Source of the DNA: Paracraurococcus sp042666655
Lineage (GTDB): Bacteria; Pseudomonadota; Alphaproteobacteria; Acetobacterales; Acetobacteraceae
Assembly: GCF_042666655.1 (NCBI RefSeq)
Contig: NZ_JBHTDE010000015.1
Coordinates: forward strand, 3,009 to 67,008
Direction of reading: 5' to 3'
Length of the DNA stretch: 64,000 bases
The notes under the pieces were generated by a model. The model was given only the letters and a program-made list of their open reading frames with translations. It ran no database searches and was not told the DNA's origin. Every line of letters begins with the position of its first letter. The stretch's first letter is position 1. Below, in pieces: positions 8,456-17,255 of this stretch. Position numbers and translations under genes: made by a program.

Positions 8456-9310
8456 ATGAACCCCATCAGCACCCTCAGCTACCAGGGCAGGCCCGTACGC
8501 CTGCGCGGCAGCATGCTGAACCTCGCCGACATGTGGCGCGCCGCGGGCCGGCCGGAGAACCGCCGGCCAGCCGACTGGCTCGCCCTCGAGGAGACCGCGC
8601 GCTTGCGCGCCTACGCAGACACTCACTGGACCGCGCTCGATGAGCCGGTCACGGCCAATGCCGGCCTGGCTGGCATCTGGCACCTCGACACCGACGGCCT
8701 CGTCGCCGCCGCCCTCGGCCACTCGGGAGGGATCTGGGCCAACTGGCAGCTCGCGCTGTCCTATGCCCGCACCCTCTCCCCGGCCTTCCACCTCTGGGCC
8801 AACACCGTCGTCCGCGCCGCCATGGAGCGGCCGGGCGACCTGGCCACGGCGGATCCCGATCCGCTGCTGGCCCACCTCGCCGTGCGGTTTCGTGAACTGC
8901 ACCGCCGCCTCGACACCCTCGAGCGGCACGCCGCCGACCTCATGGTCCTGGCCCTCTCGGGCCAGGAGCTGCTGTTTGGCGGCCGGCGGGAGTTCTCGGA
9001 GCGGAGCCGGGCCCTGCTGGCCCGGGTGGTGGCGGCCGAACCCTACGGTGGCCAGTGTCCCTGCTGCGGCCGCGAGCGCGTGCTCGCCGAAGGCGGCCGG
9101 CTGCTACCCGGCGCCGAGTTCGACCACTTCTACCATCGTGGCCTGAACCGGCCCGAATACGGCTGGCCCGTCTGCGCGCCCTGCCATGGCGAGCTGACCT
9201 ACGGTGGCCACCTCGCCCGCTTTGCGCGGATGCCGGAGTTCCGGGCCTTCCAGGCCCGGGTGCTCGAGCAGCGCCGCCGGGCACGACAGTGCCCCGGCGA
9301 CGCGATGTAG
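8456..9310 (+). CDS. KilA-N domain protein with C-terminal HNH-like zinc finger
   Basis: 284 residues from ATG 8456 with CTGGAGATCGC upstream. Residues 1-125 match the KilA-N fold found in phage and plasmid DNA-binding proteins: SMLNLADMWRAAGRPENRRP, a WLALEE helix, and the downstream ANWQLALSYARTLSPAFHLW segment. The C-terminal 90 residues contain CPCCGRE, then AEFDHFYHRG, then CAPCHGELTYGGH: two CxxC pairs around a D-H/H core, typical of a treble-clef HNH nuclease. A DNA-binding head fused to a nuclease-like finger suggests a phage-derived or anti-phage role. It is a single-gene transcript that ends at the terminator at 9349. Confidence 0.8.
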   Translation: MNPISTLSYQGRPVRLRGSMLNLADMWRAAGRPENRRPADWLALEETARLRAYADTHWTALDEPVTANAGLAGIWHLDTDGLVAAALGHSGGIWANWQLALSYARTLSPAFHLWANTVVRAAMERPGDLATADPDPLLAHLAVRFRELHRRLDTLERHAADLMVLALSGQELLFGGRREFSERSRALLARVVAAEPYGGQCPCCGRERVLAEGGRLLPGAEFDHFYHRGLNRPEYGWPVCAPCHGELTYGGHLARFARMPEFRAFQARVLEQRRRARQCPGDAM

Positions 9311-9348
9311 CCACCCACCCCTGCCCGCCCCAGCGGCGGGCACCCGAG

Positions 9349-9384
9349 AGCCCCGTGACCTCAGCCCGAGGTCACGGGGCTTTT
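9349..9384 (+). terminator. Rho-independent terminator of the KilA-N gene
   Basis: A perfect 13-bp stem (AGCCCCGTGACCT with AGGTCACGGGGCT) and a 7-base loop, followed by TTTT. It lies 38 bases after the stop codon. It is the cleanest terminator in the window. Confidence 0.88.
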
Positions 9385-9496
9385 CGCGTTTTCAGCGCGG
9401 CGCGGCTCCGAAGTACTTCCAGTCCATGCCATCAAAGACTGACATCTACGTCGACATGGACGCCGACAATCATGAACTCACACAGCGCGGGTCGGA

Positions 9497-9646
9497 TTAG
9501 CCGGTGCCGTTTGGGGGCCTGCGTAACTCTTCGGCATATCTCGCACGCGGTCGGATCAGCCGACCGTCACGGCGCTGCTCCAGGGCGTGGGCGATCCAGC
9601 CGGCGGCGCGCCCCGCCCCGAAAAGCCCGCCCGCTGCGCCTGCCGG
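9497..9646 (-). pseudogene. Citrate synthase C-terminal fragment
   Basis: About 50 residues are recognisable up to the natural stop: LPAGAAGGLFGAGRAAGWIA, then HALEQRRDGRLIRPRARY. GWIAHALEQ and RLIRPRARY are the hallmark C-terminus of bacterial citrate (or methylcitrate) synthases. Nothing of the catalytic body is present, so this is a remnant left by deletion or transfer. Confidence 0.7.
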
Positions 9647-9797
9647 CAGACACGGACAAGGCTCGCTTTGCGAGACTATCAAGGGGGACCCGTTCCGCCA
9701 AACTGATCGGGCGCTGTTCGAGACCGAGACACGCTCTTGGCCCGGGATTCGCGAGTTTCAGCGACCCGGCCCTTTGGCCCGGCGGAGGTCGCGCTGA

Positions 9798-9915
9798 TGG
9801 CCAAGGCGATCTCCTCCACGAGCGGCCAGCCCTATGGCATCCAGCGCGTCTGTGAGGTCTGGGGCGTGCCCCGCTCCAGCTTCTACGCCGCCCAGACGCC
9901 GACATCGGGCAGCGC
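9798..9915 (+). pseudogene. IS3-like transposase fragment (tentative)
   Basis: The frame from ATG 9798 reads GQPYGIQRVCEVWGVPRSSF followed by a few residues, which resembles the start of IS3-type OrfB proteins. It runs directly into an unrelated IS630 fragment. Short and tentative. Confidence 0.35.
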
Positions 9916-10295
9916 CAGGGCGCGGGCCTCGTCCTGCCCCACTGCAACACGGCCGCGATGGCGCTGCACCTCGCCGAGATCTCGGCCGCCATGGCACCGG
10001 GCGCGCGTGCTGTGCTGCTGCTCGACCAGGCCGGATGGCACCTGTCGGACAGGCTCGAGGTCCCGCCCAACATCACGCTCGTCCCGCTGCCGCCGAAGTG
10101 TCCTGAACCTTGGGGCAGTGCCCCAAGCCGGTCGAAAATACCTGGCAGTTCATGCGGGACAACTGGCTCTCGAACCGCATCTTCCGCTGCTACGACGATA
10201 TCGTTGATCACTGCTGCCACGCCTGGAACAGGCTCGCCAAGCAGCCCTGGACCATCATGTCCATCGGTTTGCGCAACTGGGCTCATGGGTTCTGA
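9916..10295 (+). pseudogene. IS630-family transposase C-terminal remnant
   Basis: The frame from 9916 reads LPHCNTAAMALHLAEISAAM and VLLLDQAGWHLSDRLEV, containing the second DDE aspartate. After LVPLPPKCPE a frameshift near 10110 moves to PVENTWQFMRDNWL, with the catalytic Glu, and the usual end MSIGLRNWAHGF. The N-terminal third is missing and the frame is broken, so it is inactive. No terminal repeats were found. Confidence 0.75.
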
Positions 10296-10320
10296 TCAGC
10301 GGGACTTGGTATTAGCTGCC

Positions 10321-13300
10321 TCACCCCTGATCGATCATTTTGCTGATTTTGGCCCCAAGCGCATCGAGTGCGAAGGGCTTGCTCAGCATCGCCATGCCTG
10401 GCTCGAGGATGCCGTTGCCGATCGCGGCATTCTGGGCATAGCCGGTGATGAACAGCACTTTCAGCCCAGGCCGGATCTGGCGTGCTGCGTCGGCGAGCTG
10501 CCGTCCGTTCATGCCGCCCGGCAGGCCCACATCGGTGACGAGGAGATCAACGCGGGCACTGGACCGCAGCACGCGCAACCCGGTGGCCGCGTCCACGGCT
10601 TCCAGCGGTACGTAGCCCAGCTCCTCTAGCACCTCCACGACCAGCAGGCGCACCACCGCCTCGTCCTCAACGACGAGCACAGCCTCGCCGGCCGCTGCAT
10701 GCGGCTGCAAAGACCTTATCCCTGGCCCAGTCTCGGCACTGACTTCTCCCCGGTGGCGCGGCAGGTACAGCTTCACCGTCGTGCCGTGCCCTTCCTCGCT
10801 GTAGATGCGGGCATGCCCGTCCGACTGTTTAGCGAATCCGTACACCATGGACAGACCAAGGCCGGTGCCCTGGCCGAGCGGCTTGGTCGTGAAGAACGGG
10901 TCGAAGGCGCGGGCAATCACCTCCGGCGGCATGCCGGTACCGGTGTCGGTGACGCAGAGCGCCACATACTGCCCGGGCGTGACATCTCGCTGTGCTGCGA
11001 CATAAGCGTCGTCCAGGTGCGCGTTCCCTGTCTCAATCGTGAGGCGGCCGCCCTCCGGCATGGCATCGCGGGCATTGATGCAGAGGTTCAGGAGAGCATT
11101 CTCGAGTTGATGCGGGTCGCACAGCGTCGGCCAGAGCCCCCCGGCCAGCACCGTCTCAACCTGGATCGCAGGTCCAGCCGTACGCCGCACCAGGTCCTCC
11201 AGCGAGGCCACCAAGCGGTTCGCATCCACCGCTTTTGGATCGAGCGGCTGACGACGGGCAAAGGCGAGCAGGCGATGGGTGAGCGCGGCAGCCCGGTCGG
11301 CCGAGGCCAGGGCGGCATCCACATAGCGACCGAGATCGGCCGTGCGACCCGCGGCGGCGCGGCTGCGGAGCATGTGCAGACTGCCGACAACGCCCTGGAG
11401 CAGGTTGTTGAAGTCGTGCGCGATGCCGCCGGTCAGCTGACCGATAGCCTCCATCTTCTGCGCTTGGCGTAGCGCCTCCTCGGCCCTGGTCCGCTCCGCG
11501 ACCTCGCTTGCTACGCGCTGCTCGAGAGTCTCGTTGAGGCACTGCAGGTCCGCTTCGGTGGCGGCTCGCGCCGCAATCTCTCGCTGGGCAGATTGGTAAA
11601 GTCGAGCGTTGTCGATGGCGATTGCAGCCTGCGCCGCAATGCCGGTGACGAGGCGCTCGGCGCGCTCGGTGAAAATCCCGGGCTCCGGATGCCCGAAGAA
11701 CAACCCACCCAGAACTTCGCCGGACCGGGATGCAACGGGAACCGCTAGATAACTCCGGACCGGCAGATGCCCCTCGGGCATACCGTGGTAGGGCGCGTTC
11801 TTGCCGTAGCGCCCGTCGGTCAGGATATCGTCTGAGCGGATAACACCTTCGCCGCCGAGCGTCGGTGCGAAAATGGCAGTGTTGCGGGGCATCGGAAACC
11901 GCTCGAAAGCAGAGCGCGGAGCGCCCGAGATGGTGTAGAGGGAGAGCGCCTCGTTGCGTTCGTTAATGGTGCCGTAGAAGAATGCGCCGAAGGCAGCCCC
12001 CGAGAGCTCGGTTGCGGCATCGGTGACCGCCTGAACGATGCGTTCCAAGTCAAGTTCAGCCGCCAGCAGTGCGCCGGTGCGGTTCAACACCTCCAGGCTG
12101 TGAGCCTCTTCGCGCAGTGCTTCCGCTGCGCGCCTTTGGTCGGTGACGTCGACGAGGAGGCCGTCCCAAACCAGCGATCCGTCCGGCATCTCGCGTGGCG
12201 CCGAGACGATACGGCCCCACCATTCATCACCATGAGCACGAGCAAACAGAACCTCGCGGTCAAAAGACGTGAGGTTTCGGATAGCATCCTGCTCGGCCGC
12301 GGCGAGACCTGGGAGGTGCTCGGGGGCGATGGTCTGGTACAGGGCAGCAGGGTCGGCCAGCGCCGCCTCGGCCGGGACCCCGGTGAGGCGCTCGCAGTTG
12401 CGTGAGACATAGACGAAGCGGCGGTCAGAGCCGTCGTGCCGCATGGCAAGCTGATAGACCAAGCCAGCGGGCAGGTTGTCAGCCAAGGCCCGCAGCCGCG
12501 CCTCGCTTTCACGCAGGGCCTGTTCGGCGGCGTCGCGCTCGGTTTCATCCCGGAGGGTGAGGACCGCACCTATTCGAGTGCCGTTAGTGGCAAGCACAGG
12601 CCGGGCACTGCCGGCCGCGAGCACCTCGGTCCCATCGGGCCGGCGAATGCGCCAGCGCTCCTCGGTGACGGTCTCGCCACGAAGTGCGGCCCGTGTGAGC
12701 GGAAGCTCTGCCGAGGGGTAAGGACAACCATCCTCGGTCATGAGGTGGTACGTTTCGCTATAGGTCTCCGGCAGTATGTCGAGCCGGGCCACACCGTGGA
12801 TGCGGGCTGCAGCCTCATTCACGAAGGTGATGCGCCCGGTCGGGTCAGTGACGATCACCCCCTCGGCAAGCTGCCCCAGTACGGCGGCCTGCTCCGCAGC
12901 GAGCGCCTCGACCCGCGCACTGGCGGCACGTAGGGCGTCCTCTGCGCTCCGTCGGCGGGTGATGTCACGCACAACAAGGACGGCGCCGACCACCCGCCCT
13001 CCCGCGGCGATAGGCGCGTTGGAGCAGGAGACAGGAACTTGCGTCCCGTCTCGCCGGAAGAAGACATCCTCATGTGCTTCCAAGGTCTGGCCAGAGGCAA
13101 GAACCCCGATCAGCGGACACTCTGCCGCCGACAACGGACTTCCGTCAGGACGATGGTGGTGCACCACCTCGTGCAGTACCCGGCCCAGAAGTTCGTCTCG
13201 GGTCCAGCCAAGCATCCGCCCGGCTGCTGGATTGAGGAAGGTGACACGGCCCTCCTGATCCATCAGGAATAACGCCTCGGCGGCGTTGTCCGTGAGCGCT

Positions 13301-13887
13301 GCGAGCAGTTCAGCTTGGCGGCGTTGCTCCTCCTCGGCTCCGCGGCGCCGAGTCTCCGCTTCGAGGCGGCGAATAGCCGCCCCGAGCAGGTTCGCCAAAG
13401 ACCACAGGAAGTGCTCATGCTCAGGGCTGAACTGGCGCGCGGCCGTGGCGTCCACCTCCAGCACGCCCCAGACGATTGCGCCGGCCCGGACCGGCACATT
13501 CAGCACCGAGAAGATGCCATGCTCACGCAGCAGGTCGGAGTAGTCGAAGCCTGATGCTTCGCGGATATCGTTCAGGGCGACGCTCTCGCCGTTTCGAAAG
13601 CTACGGCCAGGGGGCGACCTCAGGTCAGTGGAGAGGGTTGCGTGGCCCACCACCCCGGGCTTCCAACCGACGCCGGCGCGGACCAGGAGGTCGTCGGTTT
13701 CAGGCCGATACTGCAGGACTTTGGCACGCTTGATGCCAAGGCCCGCCGTGGCATGCGCAGCCGCCTCCGCCAGCAAGGCATCGAGATCGAGCTCCTCCTC
13801 GAGCGCACGGCTTCCAAGGGAGGCGACGAGGGCCTGTCTCCGGGCAGCGTCCGGCGTCGTGGCGTCTTGGCCGTTTTGGCAATCCAT
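10321..13887 (-). CDS. Hybrid sensor histidine kinase (GAF-PAS3-GAF-HisKA-HATPase-REC)
   Basis: 1188 residues from ATG 13887 (a TTG at 13950 would add 21). Domain order: GAF (about 25-175), three PAS domains (about 200-600; ALFLMDQEGRVTFLNPAAGR opens the first), a second GAF (about 605-780, FGAFFYGTINERNEALSLYT), a short coiled coil, HisKA with the phospho-acceptor in GQLTGGIAHDFNNLLQ, HATPase with NARDAMPEGG, GTGMPPEV and GTGLGLSMVYG, and a C-terminal receiver with phospho-Asp in LLVTDVGLPGGMNG. No membrane segment, so it is a soluble multi-sensor kinase. The histidine and the aspartate are in one chain, so a phosphotransfer protein or the separate HWE kinase upstream may share its signal. 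Output partner unknown. Confidence 0.92.
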   Translation of the reverse strand: MDCQNGQDATTPDAARRQALVASLGSRALEEELDLDALLAEAAAHATAGLGIKRAKVLQYRPETDDLLVRAGVGWKPGVVGHATLSTDLRSPPGRSFRNGESVALNDIREASGFDYSDLLREHGIFSVLNVPVRAGAIVWGVLEVDATAARQFSPEHEHFLWSLANLLGAAIRRLEAETRRRGAEEEQRRQAELLAALTDNAAEALFLMDQEGRVTFLNPAAGRMLGWTRDELLGRVLHEVVHHHRPDGSPLSAAECPLIGVLASGQTLEAHEDVFFRRDGTQVPVSCSNAPIAAGGRVVGAVLVVRDITRRRSAEDALRAASARVEALAAEQAAVLGQLAEGVIVTDPTGRITFVNEAAARIHGVARLDILPETYSETYHLMTEDGCPYPSAELPLTRAALRGETVTEERWRIRRPDGTEVLAAGSARPVLATNGTRIGAVLTLRDETERDAAEQALRESEARLRALADNLPAGLVYQLAMRHDGSDRRFVYVSRNCERLTGVPAEAALADPAALYQTIAPEHLPGLAAAEQDAIRNLTSFDREVLFARAHGDEWWGRIVSAPREMPDGSLVWDGLLVDVTDQRRAAEALREEAHSLEVLNRTGALLAAELDLERIVQAVTDAATELSGAAFGAFFYGTINERNEALSLYTISGAPRSAFERFPMPRNTAIFAPTLGGEGVIRSDDILTDGRYGKNAPYHGMPEGHLPVRSYLAVPVASRSGEVLGGLFFGHPEPGIFTERAERLVTGIAAQAAIAIDNARLYQSAQREIAARAATEADLQCLNETLEQRVASEVAERTRAEEALRQAQKMEAIGQLTGGIAHDFNNLLQGVVGSLHMLRSRAAAGRTADLGRYVDAALASADRAAALTHRLLAFARRQPLDPKAVDANRLVASLEDLVRRTAGPAIQVETVLAGGLWPTLCDPHQLENALLNLCINARDAMPEGGRLTIETGNAHLDDAYVAAQRDVTPGQYVALCVTDTGTGMPPEVIARAFDPFFTTKPLGQGTGLGLSMVYGFAKQSDGHARIYSEEGHGTTVKLYLPRHRGEVSAETGPGIRSLQPHAAAGEAVLVVEDEAVVRLLVVEVLEELGYVPLEAVDAATGLRVLRSSARVDLLVTDVGLPGGMNGRQLADAARQIRPGLKVLFITGYAQNAAIGNGILEPGMAMLSKPFALDALGAKISKMIDQG

Positions 13888-14046
13888 CGGGTACCGCTGA
13901 GCAATGCAGACGCAGTCTTTTAGGCCCGCCGCCTGCTGCAACCTAATCAACGGTCGAGCGGTGTTCCCTGGAGATGCAGGGTGAGGCGGATGATCCTGTC
14001 ATCGTCCCGCAGACGCGAAACGAGACTGTCCCACCGGGAGCGATCG

Positions 14047-15114
14047 TCAGTTCGCCTCGCCTGCGACGGCGTCCAGCGGCGCGTCGATCTCGCAGCGCAG
14101 GCCGGAAGGCTCAAATAGCAGCCGCGTCTCAGCCCGTAGCTCCTGGGGCAGGCCGCGCTCGACCAAGCGGGAACCGAAGCCCCGGCTCGACGGTGGCCTC
14201 ACCGCCGGGCCGCCGCCTTCGGCCCAGCAAAGGCTGAGCAGGTCGCCATCGGTGCGAGCCTTGATCTCCCATTGAAGGTGGACGTACCCGATGGGCGTCG
14301 ACAGCGCACCATAGCCAGCCGCATTCGCCGCCAACTCGTTCAATGCCATGCCGAGCGTGACCGCGGCGCCGGGGCGAACCGAGACCGCCGGCCCCGAGGC
14401 GAACAGGCGCCCCGCGTTGCCACCGAGATGCGGCGCCACCTGTGCCTCAGCCAACTCGCCCAGGGGAACGCCCGCCCAGTGGTGCCTTGCGAGCAGTCGA
14501 TGCACGCGGGCCAGGGCGCGAAGGCGCTCCTGGAAGGCAGCCTTGAACTCGTTCGCCGTCACTGCCTTACGGGCCGTCTGGGCTGCAACGGACTGCATGG
14601 CGGCAAGGGTGTTGTTGACCCGGTGATTTACCTCGGAGGCCAACGCCCTCCGCTGCTTCTGGGAAAGCCTGAGTTCGGTCACGTCGTGCTGCACCGCAGC
14701 CCAATGCGTCACGAGCCCGTTTTGCAGAACTGGGGTAATAAGCCACTCGACAACGTATTCGGTACCGTCTTTGCGGTAGTTGATGGCCTCTCCTCGGAAG
14801 CTACGTCCTGCTGCCAGCGTCGTTCGCAAGTCATCGAGGAGCGCGCGATCGGTGTTCGGGCCTTGGAGGAAGCGCGGCGCCCTGCCCAGGACCTCCTGCG
14901 CTGTGTAGCCGGTCATTCGCGTGAAGGCGGGATTGACGTACTGGATGCGAGGACCAGGCGGGTCCAGCTCAGGGCCGGTGATAATGACGGCCTCGCCAAG
15001 CGCCCCAATGACAGTGCGCAAGAGGGCCATCTCGTTCTGCGGCTGTTCTGCCAGCTGAGATGAAAGGTCCCCGGCGCCGTCCGACGCCTCGTCGTTTCCA
15101 ATTGAGTCTCTCAT
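14047..15114 (-). CDS. PAS/HWE-family histidine kinase
   Basis: 355 residues from ATG 15114 (a GTG at 15135 is possible). Residues 25-150 are a PAS domain closely related to LOV photosensors: NPAFTRMTGYTAQEVLGR, then RFLQGPNTD, then NYRKDGTEYVVEW. The flavin-binding cysteine of the LOV motif GRNCRFLQ is absent (GRAPRFLQ), so it should not form the photo-adduct. The kinase part is of the HWE/HisKA_2 kind: ALASEVNHRVNNTLAAMQSV holds the phospho-histidine, ALNELAANAAGYGALSTP the N-box, and GFGSRLVERGL the G-box region. Such kinases often feed general stress response regulators. It lies upstream of the hybrid kinase on the same strand and may be functionally linked. Confidence 0.88.
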   Translation of the reverse strand: MRDSIGNDEASDGAGDLSSQLAEQPQNEMALLRTVIGALGEAVIITGPELDPPGPRIQYVNPAFTRMTGYTAQEVLGRAPRFLQGPNTDRALLDDLRTTLAAGRSFRGEAINYRKDGTEYVVEWLITPVLQNGLVTHWAAVQHDVTELRLSQKQRRALASEVNHRVNNTLAAMQSVAAQTARKAVTANEFKAAFQERLRALARVHRLLARHHWAGVPLGELAEAQVAPHLGGNAGRLFASGPAVSVRPGAAVTLGMALNELAANAAGYGALSTPIGYVHLQWEIKARTDGDLLSLCWAEGGGPAVRPPSSRGFGSRLVERGLPQELRAETRLLFEPSGLRCEIDAPLDAVAGEAN

Positions 15115-15220
15115 CCGGTCTGGCAGTGGCCCCACGCAGGCCGCAAACTACGCCTGCAGACATACAACCACGCCCAGCCTACGCGGTTTCTGAACGAACT
15201 ACATCAATCCGCAGTTCACT

Positions 15221-15248
15221 CGGGCACGCACCTGCTGGTGCGTGCCCG
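15221..15248. repeat. 12-bp perfect inverted repeat
   Basis: CGGGCACGCACC and GGTGCGTGCCCG around a TGCT loop, without a T run. It lies between the HWE kinase start and the metQ relic. It could be an operator for the kinase promoter or a weak terminator. Confidence 0.5.
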
Positions 15249-15282
15249 CAACTAGCCGCTGACAGCGATAGGTAAGACGCTA

Positions 15283-15578
15283 ATCTTCCCGCTTGGCATC
15301 TATTCGCGCCGCCACCGCGCGCTGGCCGAGGTCCCGGCGGGCGGGCGCATCGCCATCCCGAACGACCCGACTAATGGCGGCCGTGCCCTGGCTGCTGGCG
15401 ACGAATGGGGCCTTCGAGCTGCGCGCGGGCAGCGACTTCCGTGCAACGGTCGCTGATATCACCGCCAATTCGCGCCAGCTCCGCATCCTCGATCTGGATG
15501 CGGCGCAGCTGCCGCGAGCGCTGGACGAGGTTGAGGCAGCGGCCATCAACTCCAACTACGCCTTCCAGGCCGGGCTCA
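15283..15578 (+). pseudogene. metQ: metQ-like lipoprotein gene, 5' part, broken by IS256-type insertion
   Basis: D-methionine-binding lipoprotein (NlpA/MetQ) sequence. It opens without the signal peptide at LGIYSRRHRALAEVPAGGRI, then AIPNDPTNGGRALA in one frame. After a frameshift near 15385 it continues with GSDFRATVADITANSRQL and LDAAQLPRALDEVEAAAINS up to NYAFQAG. The gene resumes beyond the insertion element at 16985. It is truncated at the start, frameshifted and interrupted, so it cannot supply a methionine ABC transporter. No metN or metI is present. Confidence 0.82.
15570..15578. repeat. Target-site duplication, left copy
   Basis: CCGGGCTCA, identical to 16976-16984 on the other side of the IS256-type element. 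This is direct evidence of transposition into metQ. Confidence 0.92.
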
Positions 15579-16975
15579 GAGCTATGCCGGAATCTGGGTG
15601 ACGCGGTGATCAGGCGGCGTCCTGCGCTGGCGTGTTGATGACCTCGACGCCGTCCCTGAATGTGACGCCCTGGATGACCTTGGGCAACTGGTTCTCGCCC
15701 TTCAGCTTGCGCCAGGTCTTGGCGGCGGCCATCACGAGCTTGAACACCATCAGCCGGGCCGTGTCCTGCGACAGCGCGCCCTTGGTCCGCACCGTGCGGT
15801 GCCGGACGGTGGCGAAGACGCTCTCGATCGGGTTGGACGTGCGCAGGTGATCCCAATGCTCGGCAGGAAAGTCGTAGAAGGTCAGCAGGGCGTTGCGGTC
15901 CTTGAGCAGGCAGGTGACCGCCTTCTCGTATTTGGCCGCGTACTTTCCGGCGAAGGTCTCAATCGCCGCTGCGGCGGTGGTGCGGTCGGGCGCCATCCAG
16001 ACCTCGCGCAGGTCGGCCTTGGCCGCCGGCTGAACCGACTTCGGCAGCTTGTCCAACACGTTGGCGTCTTGTGCACGGTGCAGCGCTGATGCCGGGTTGT
16101 GGGCCAGACCTCCTCCAGCGCCTTCCAGAAGCCGAGCGCCCCGTCGCCGGTGGCCAGCTCGGGCGCGATGGCCAGGCCGCGTGCCTTGAGATCAACCAGC
16201 AGCTCCCGCCAGCTCTGCGCGCTCTCGCGTACTCCGACCTGGAGGCCGAGCAGTTCCTTCCGGCCCTCCGGCGTCGCCCCGATCAGCACCAGCATGCATT
16301 CGGCCTGCGGCTCCATTCGCGCCTGCAGATAGATGCCGTCCGCCCAGATATAGACATACCGCCGTGCCGCCAGGTCGCGCCGTTGCCAGCGCGCGTAGTC
16401 GGCCTGCCAGGTATCCCGCAGCCGGGCGATCACCGACGGCGACAGGTTCGGGGCCGCCTTGCCCAGCAGCGCCCCGAGTGCCTCCTGGAAGTCGCCCATC
16501 GAGACCCCGCGCAGGTAGAGCACCGGCAGCAGCGCATCCAGACTCGGCGTCCGCCGTGCCCAGCGTGGCAGGATGCTCGAGGTGAAGCGGATCCGCTCGG
16601 CCGTCGTGCCGGGACTGCGGTCGCGCAGCTTCACCCGCCGCACCGGCACCGGGCCGATCCCAGTCTGCACCTGGCGCTCCGGGCCATGTCCGTGCCGCAC
16701 CAGACGCTCGCGCCCGTCCGGCAGCGGCACGCCCTTCATCGCTGCCAGGAACGCCTCGGCTTCTGCCTCGATCGCCTGGGCCAGCAGCCGGCGGGCGCCG
16801 CTCCGCAGGATGGCCGTCAGCGGATCGTCGACCTCGTCAGGCTGACGCAGGGGGACAACGGTGGTATTGCTCGTCATGGCGTATCGCTCCTTCGGGAGGT
16901 CCTGGCAGGCTTCGTCACCCGCCTCGATACGCCGCCTTTCTCAGGCCGCCATCACCCAGTCTCGGCCGTAGCTCC
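15579..16975. mobile_element. IS256-family insertion sequence in metQ
   Basis: 1397 bp. Terminal inverted repeats begin GAGCTATGCCGGAATCTGGG on the left and GAGCTACGGCCGAGACTGGG on the right (reverse complement), matching at 19 of 25 positions. The element is flanked by a perfect 9-bp duplication CCGGGCTCA (15570-15578 and 16976-16984), within the 8-9 bp expected for IS256. The metQ sequence continues across it. Its one transposase gene has a single-base frameshift. Confidence 0.9.
15610..16877 (-). pseudogene. IS256-family (mutator-type) transposase, frameshifted
   Basis: Starts at ATG 16877 (MTSNTTVVPLRQPDEVDDPL). The N-terminal frame carries the first Asp in YVYIWADGIYLQAR and the second in ELATGDGALGFWKALEEVWP, then HQRCTVHKT. 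Near 16060 one G is missing (ACGCCAAC where ACGGCCAAC is expected), and the rest continues in another frame as NVLDKLPKSVQPAAKADLRE up to SNPIESVFATVRHRTVRTKG, which holds the catalytic Glu. With the missing base restored it would be a full-length transposase of about 420 residues. As it stands the element should be immobile unless a frameshift is bypassed. Confidence 0.88.
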
Positions 16976-16984
16976 CGGGCTCAA
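16976..16984. repeat. Target-site duplication, right copy
   Basis: CCGGGCTCA, partner of 15570-15578. Confidence 0.92.
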
Positions 16985-17151
16985 CCCGGTGCGCGATTCC
17001 ATCGCTCTCGAAAGCGCTGGAAGCCCCTATGTCAACTTGATCGCCGTGCGTCGGCAGGACCGCGATGCGCCATGGGTCGCTCGCTTGCTCGCCGCCTATC
17101 AAGGATTTCGTCGTCACCACATTCCAGGGCGCTGTGGTGCCCGCCTTCTGA
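16985..17151 (+). pseudogene. metQ: metQ-like lipoprotein gene, 3' part
   Basis: Continues the interrupted gene: NPVRDSIALESAGSPYVNLI and AVRRQDRDAPWVARLLAAY, then after another frameshift IKDFVVTTFQGAVVPAF and a TGA at 17149-17151, the normal MetQ C-terminus. Joined to 15283-15578 after removing the insertion sequence and one duplication copy, it gives a near-complete mature domain with two frameshifts. Confidence 0.82.
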
Positions 17152-17255
17152 GAACAAGCCCGATGCTGCGCCTAGCGCGACCGCGATGCGATAGCCTGCA
17201 CCGTCTCCGCTTACGATCCTGTAAGCAGCCATAAAGGCAGGAGCGGGTTGTGTGG

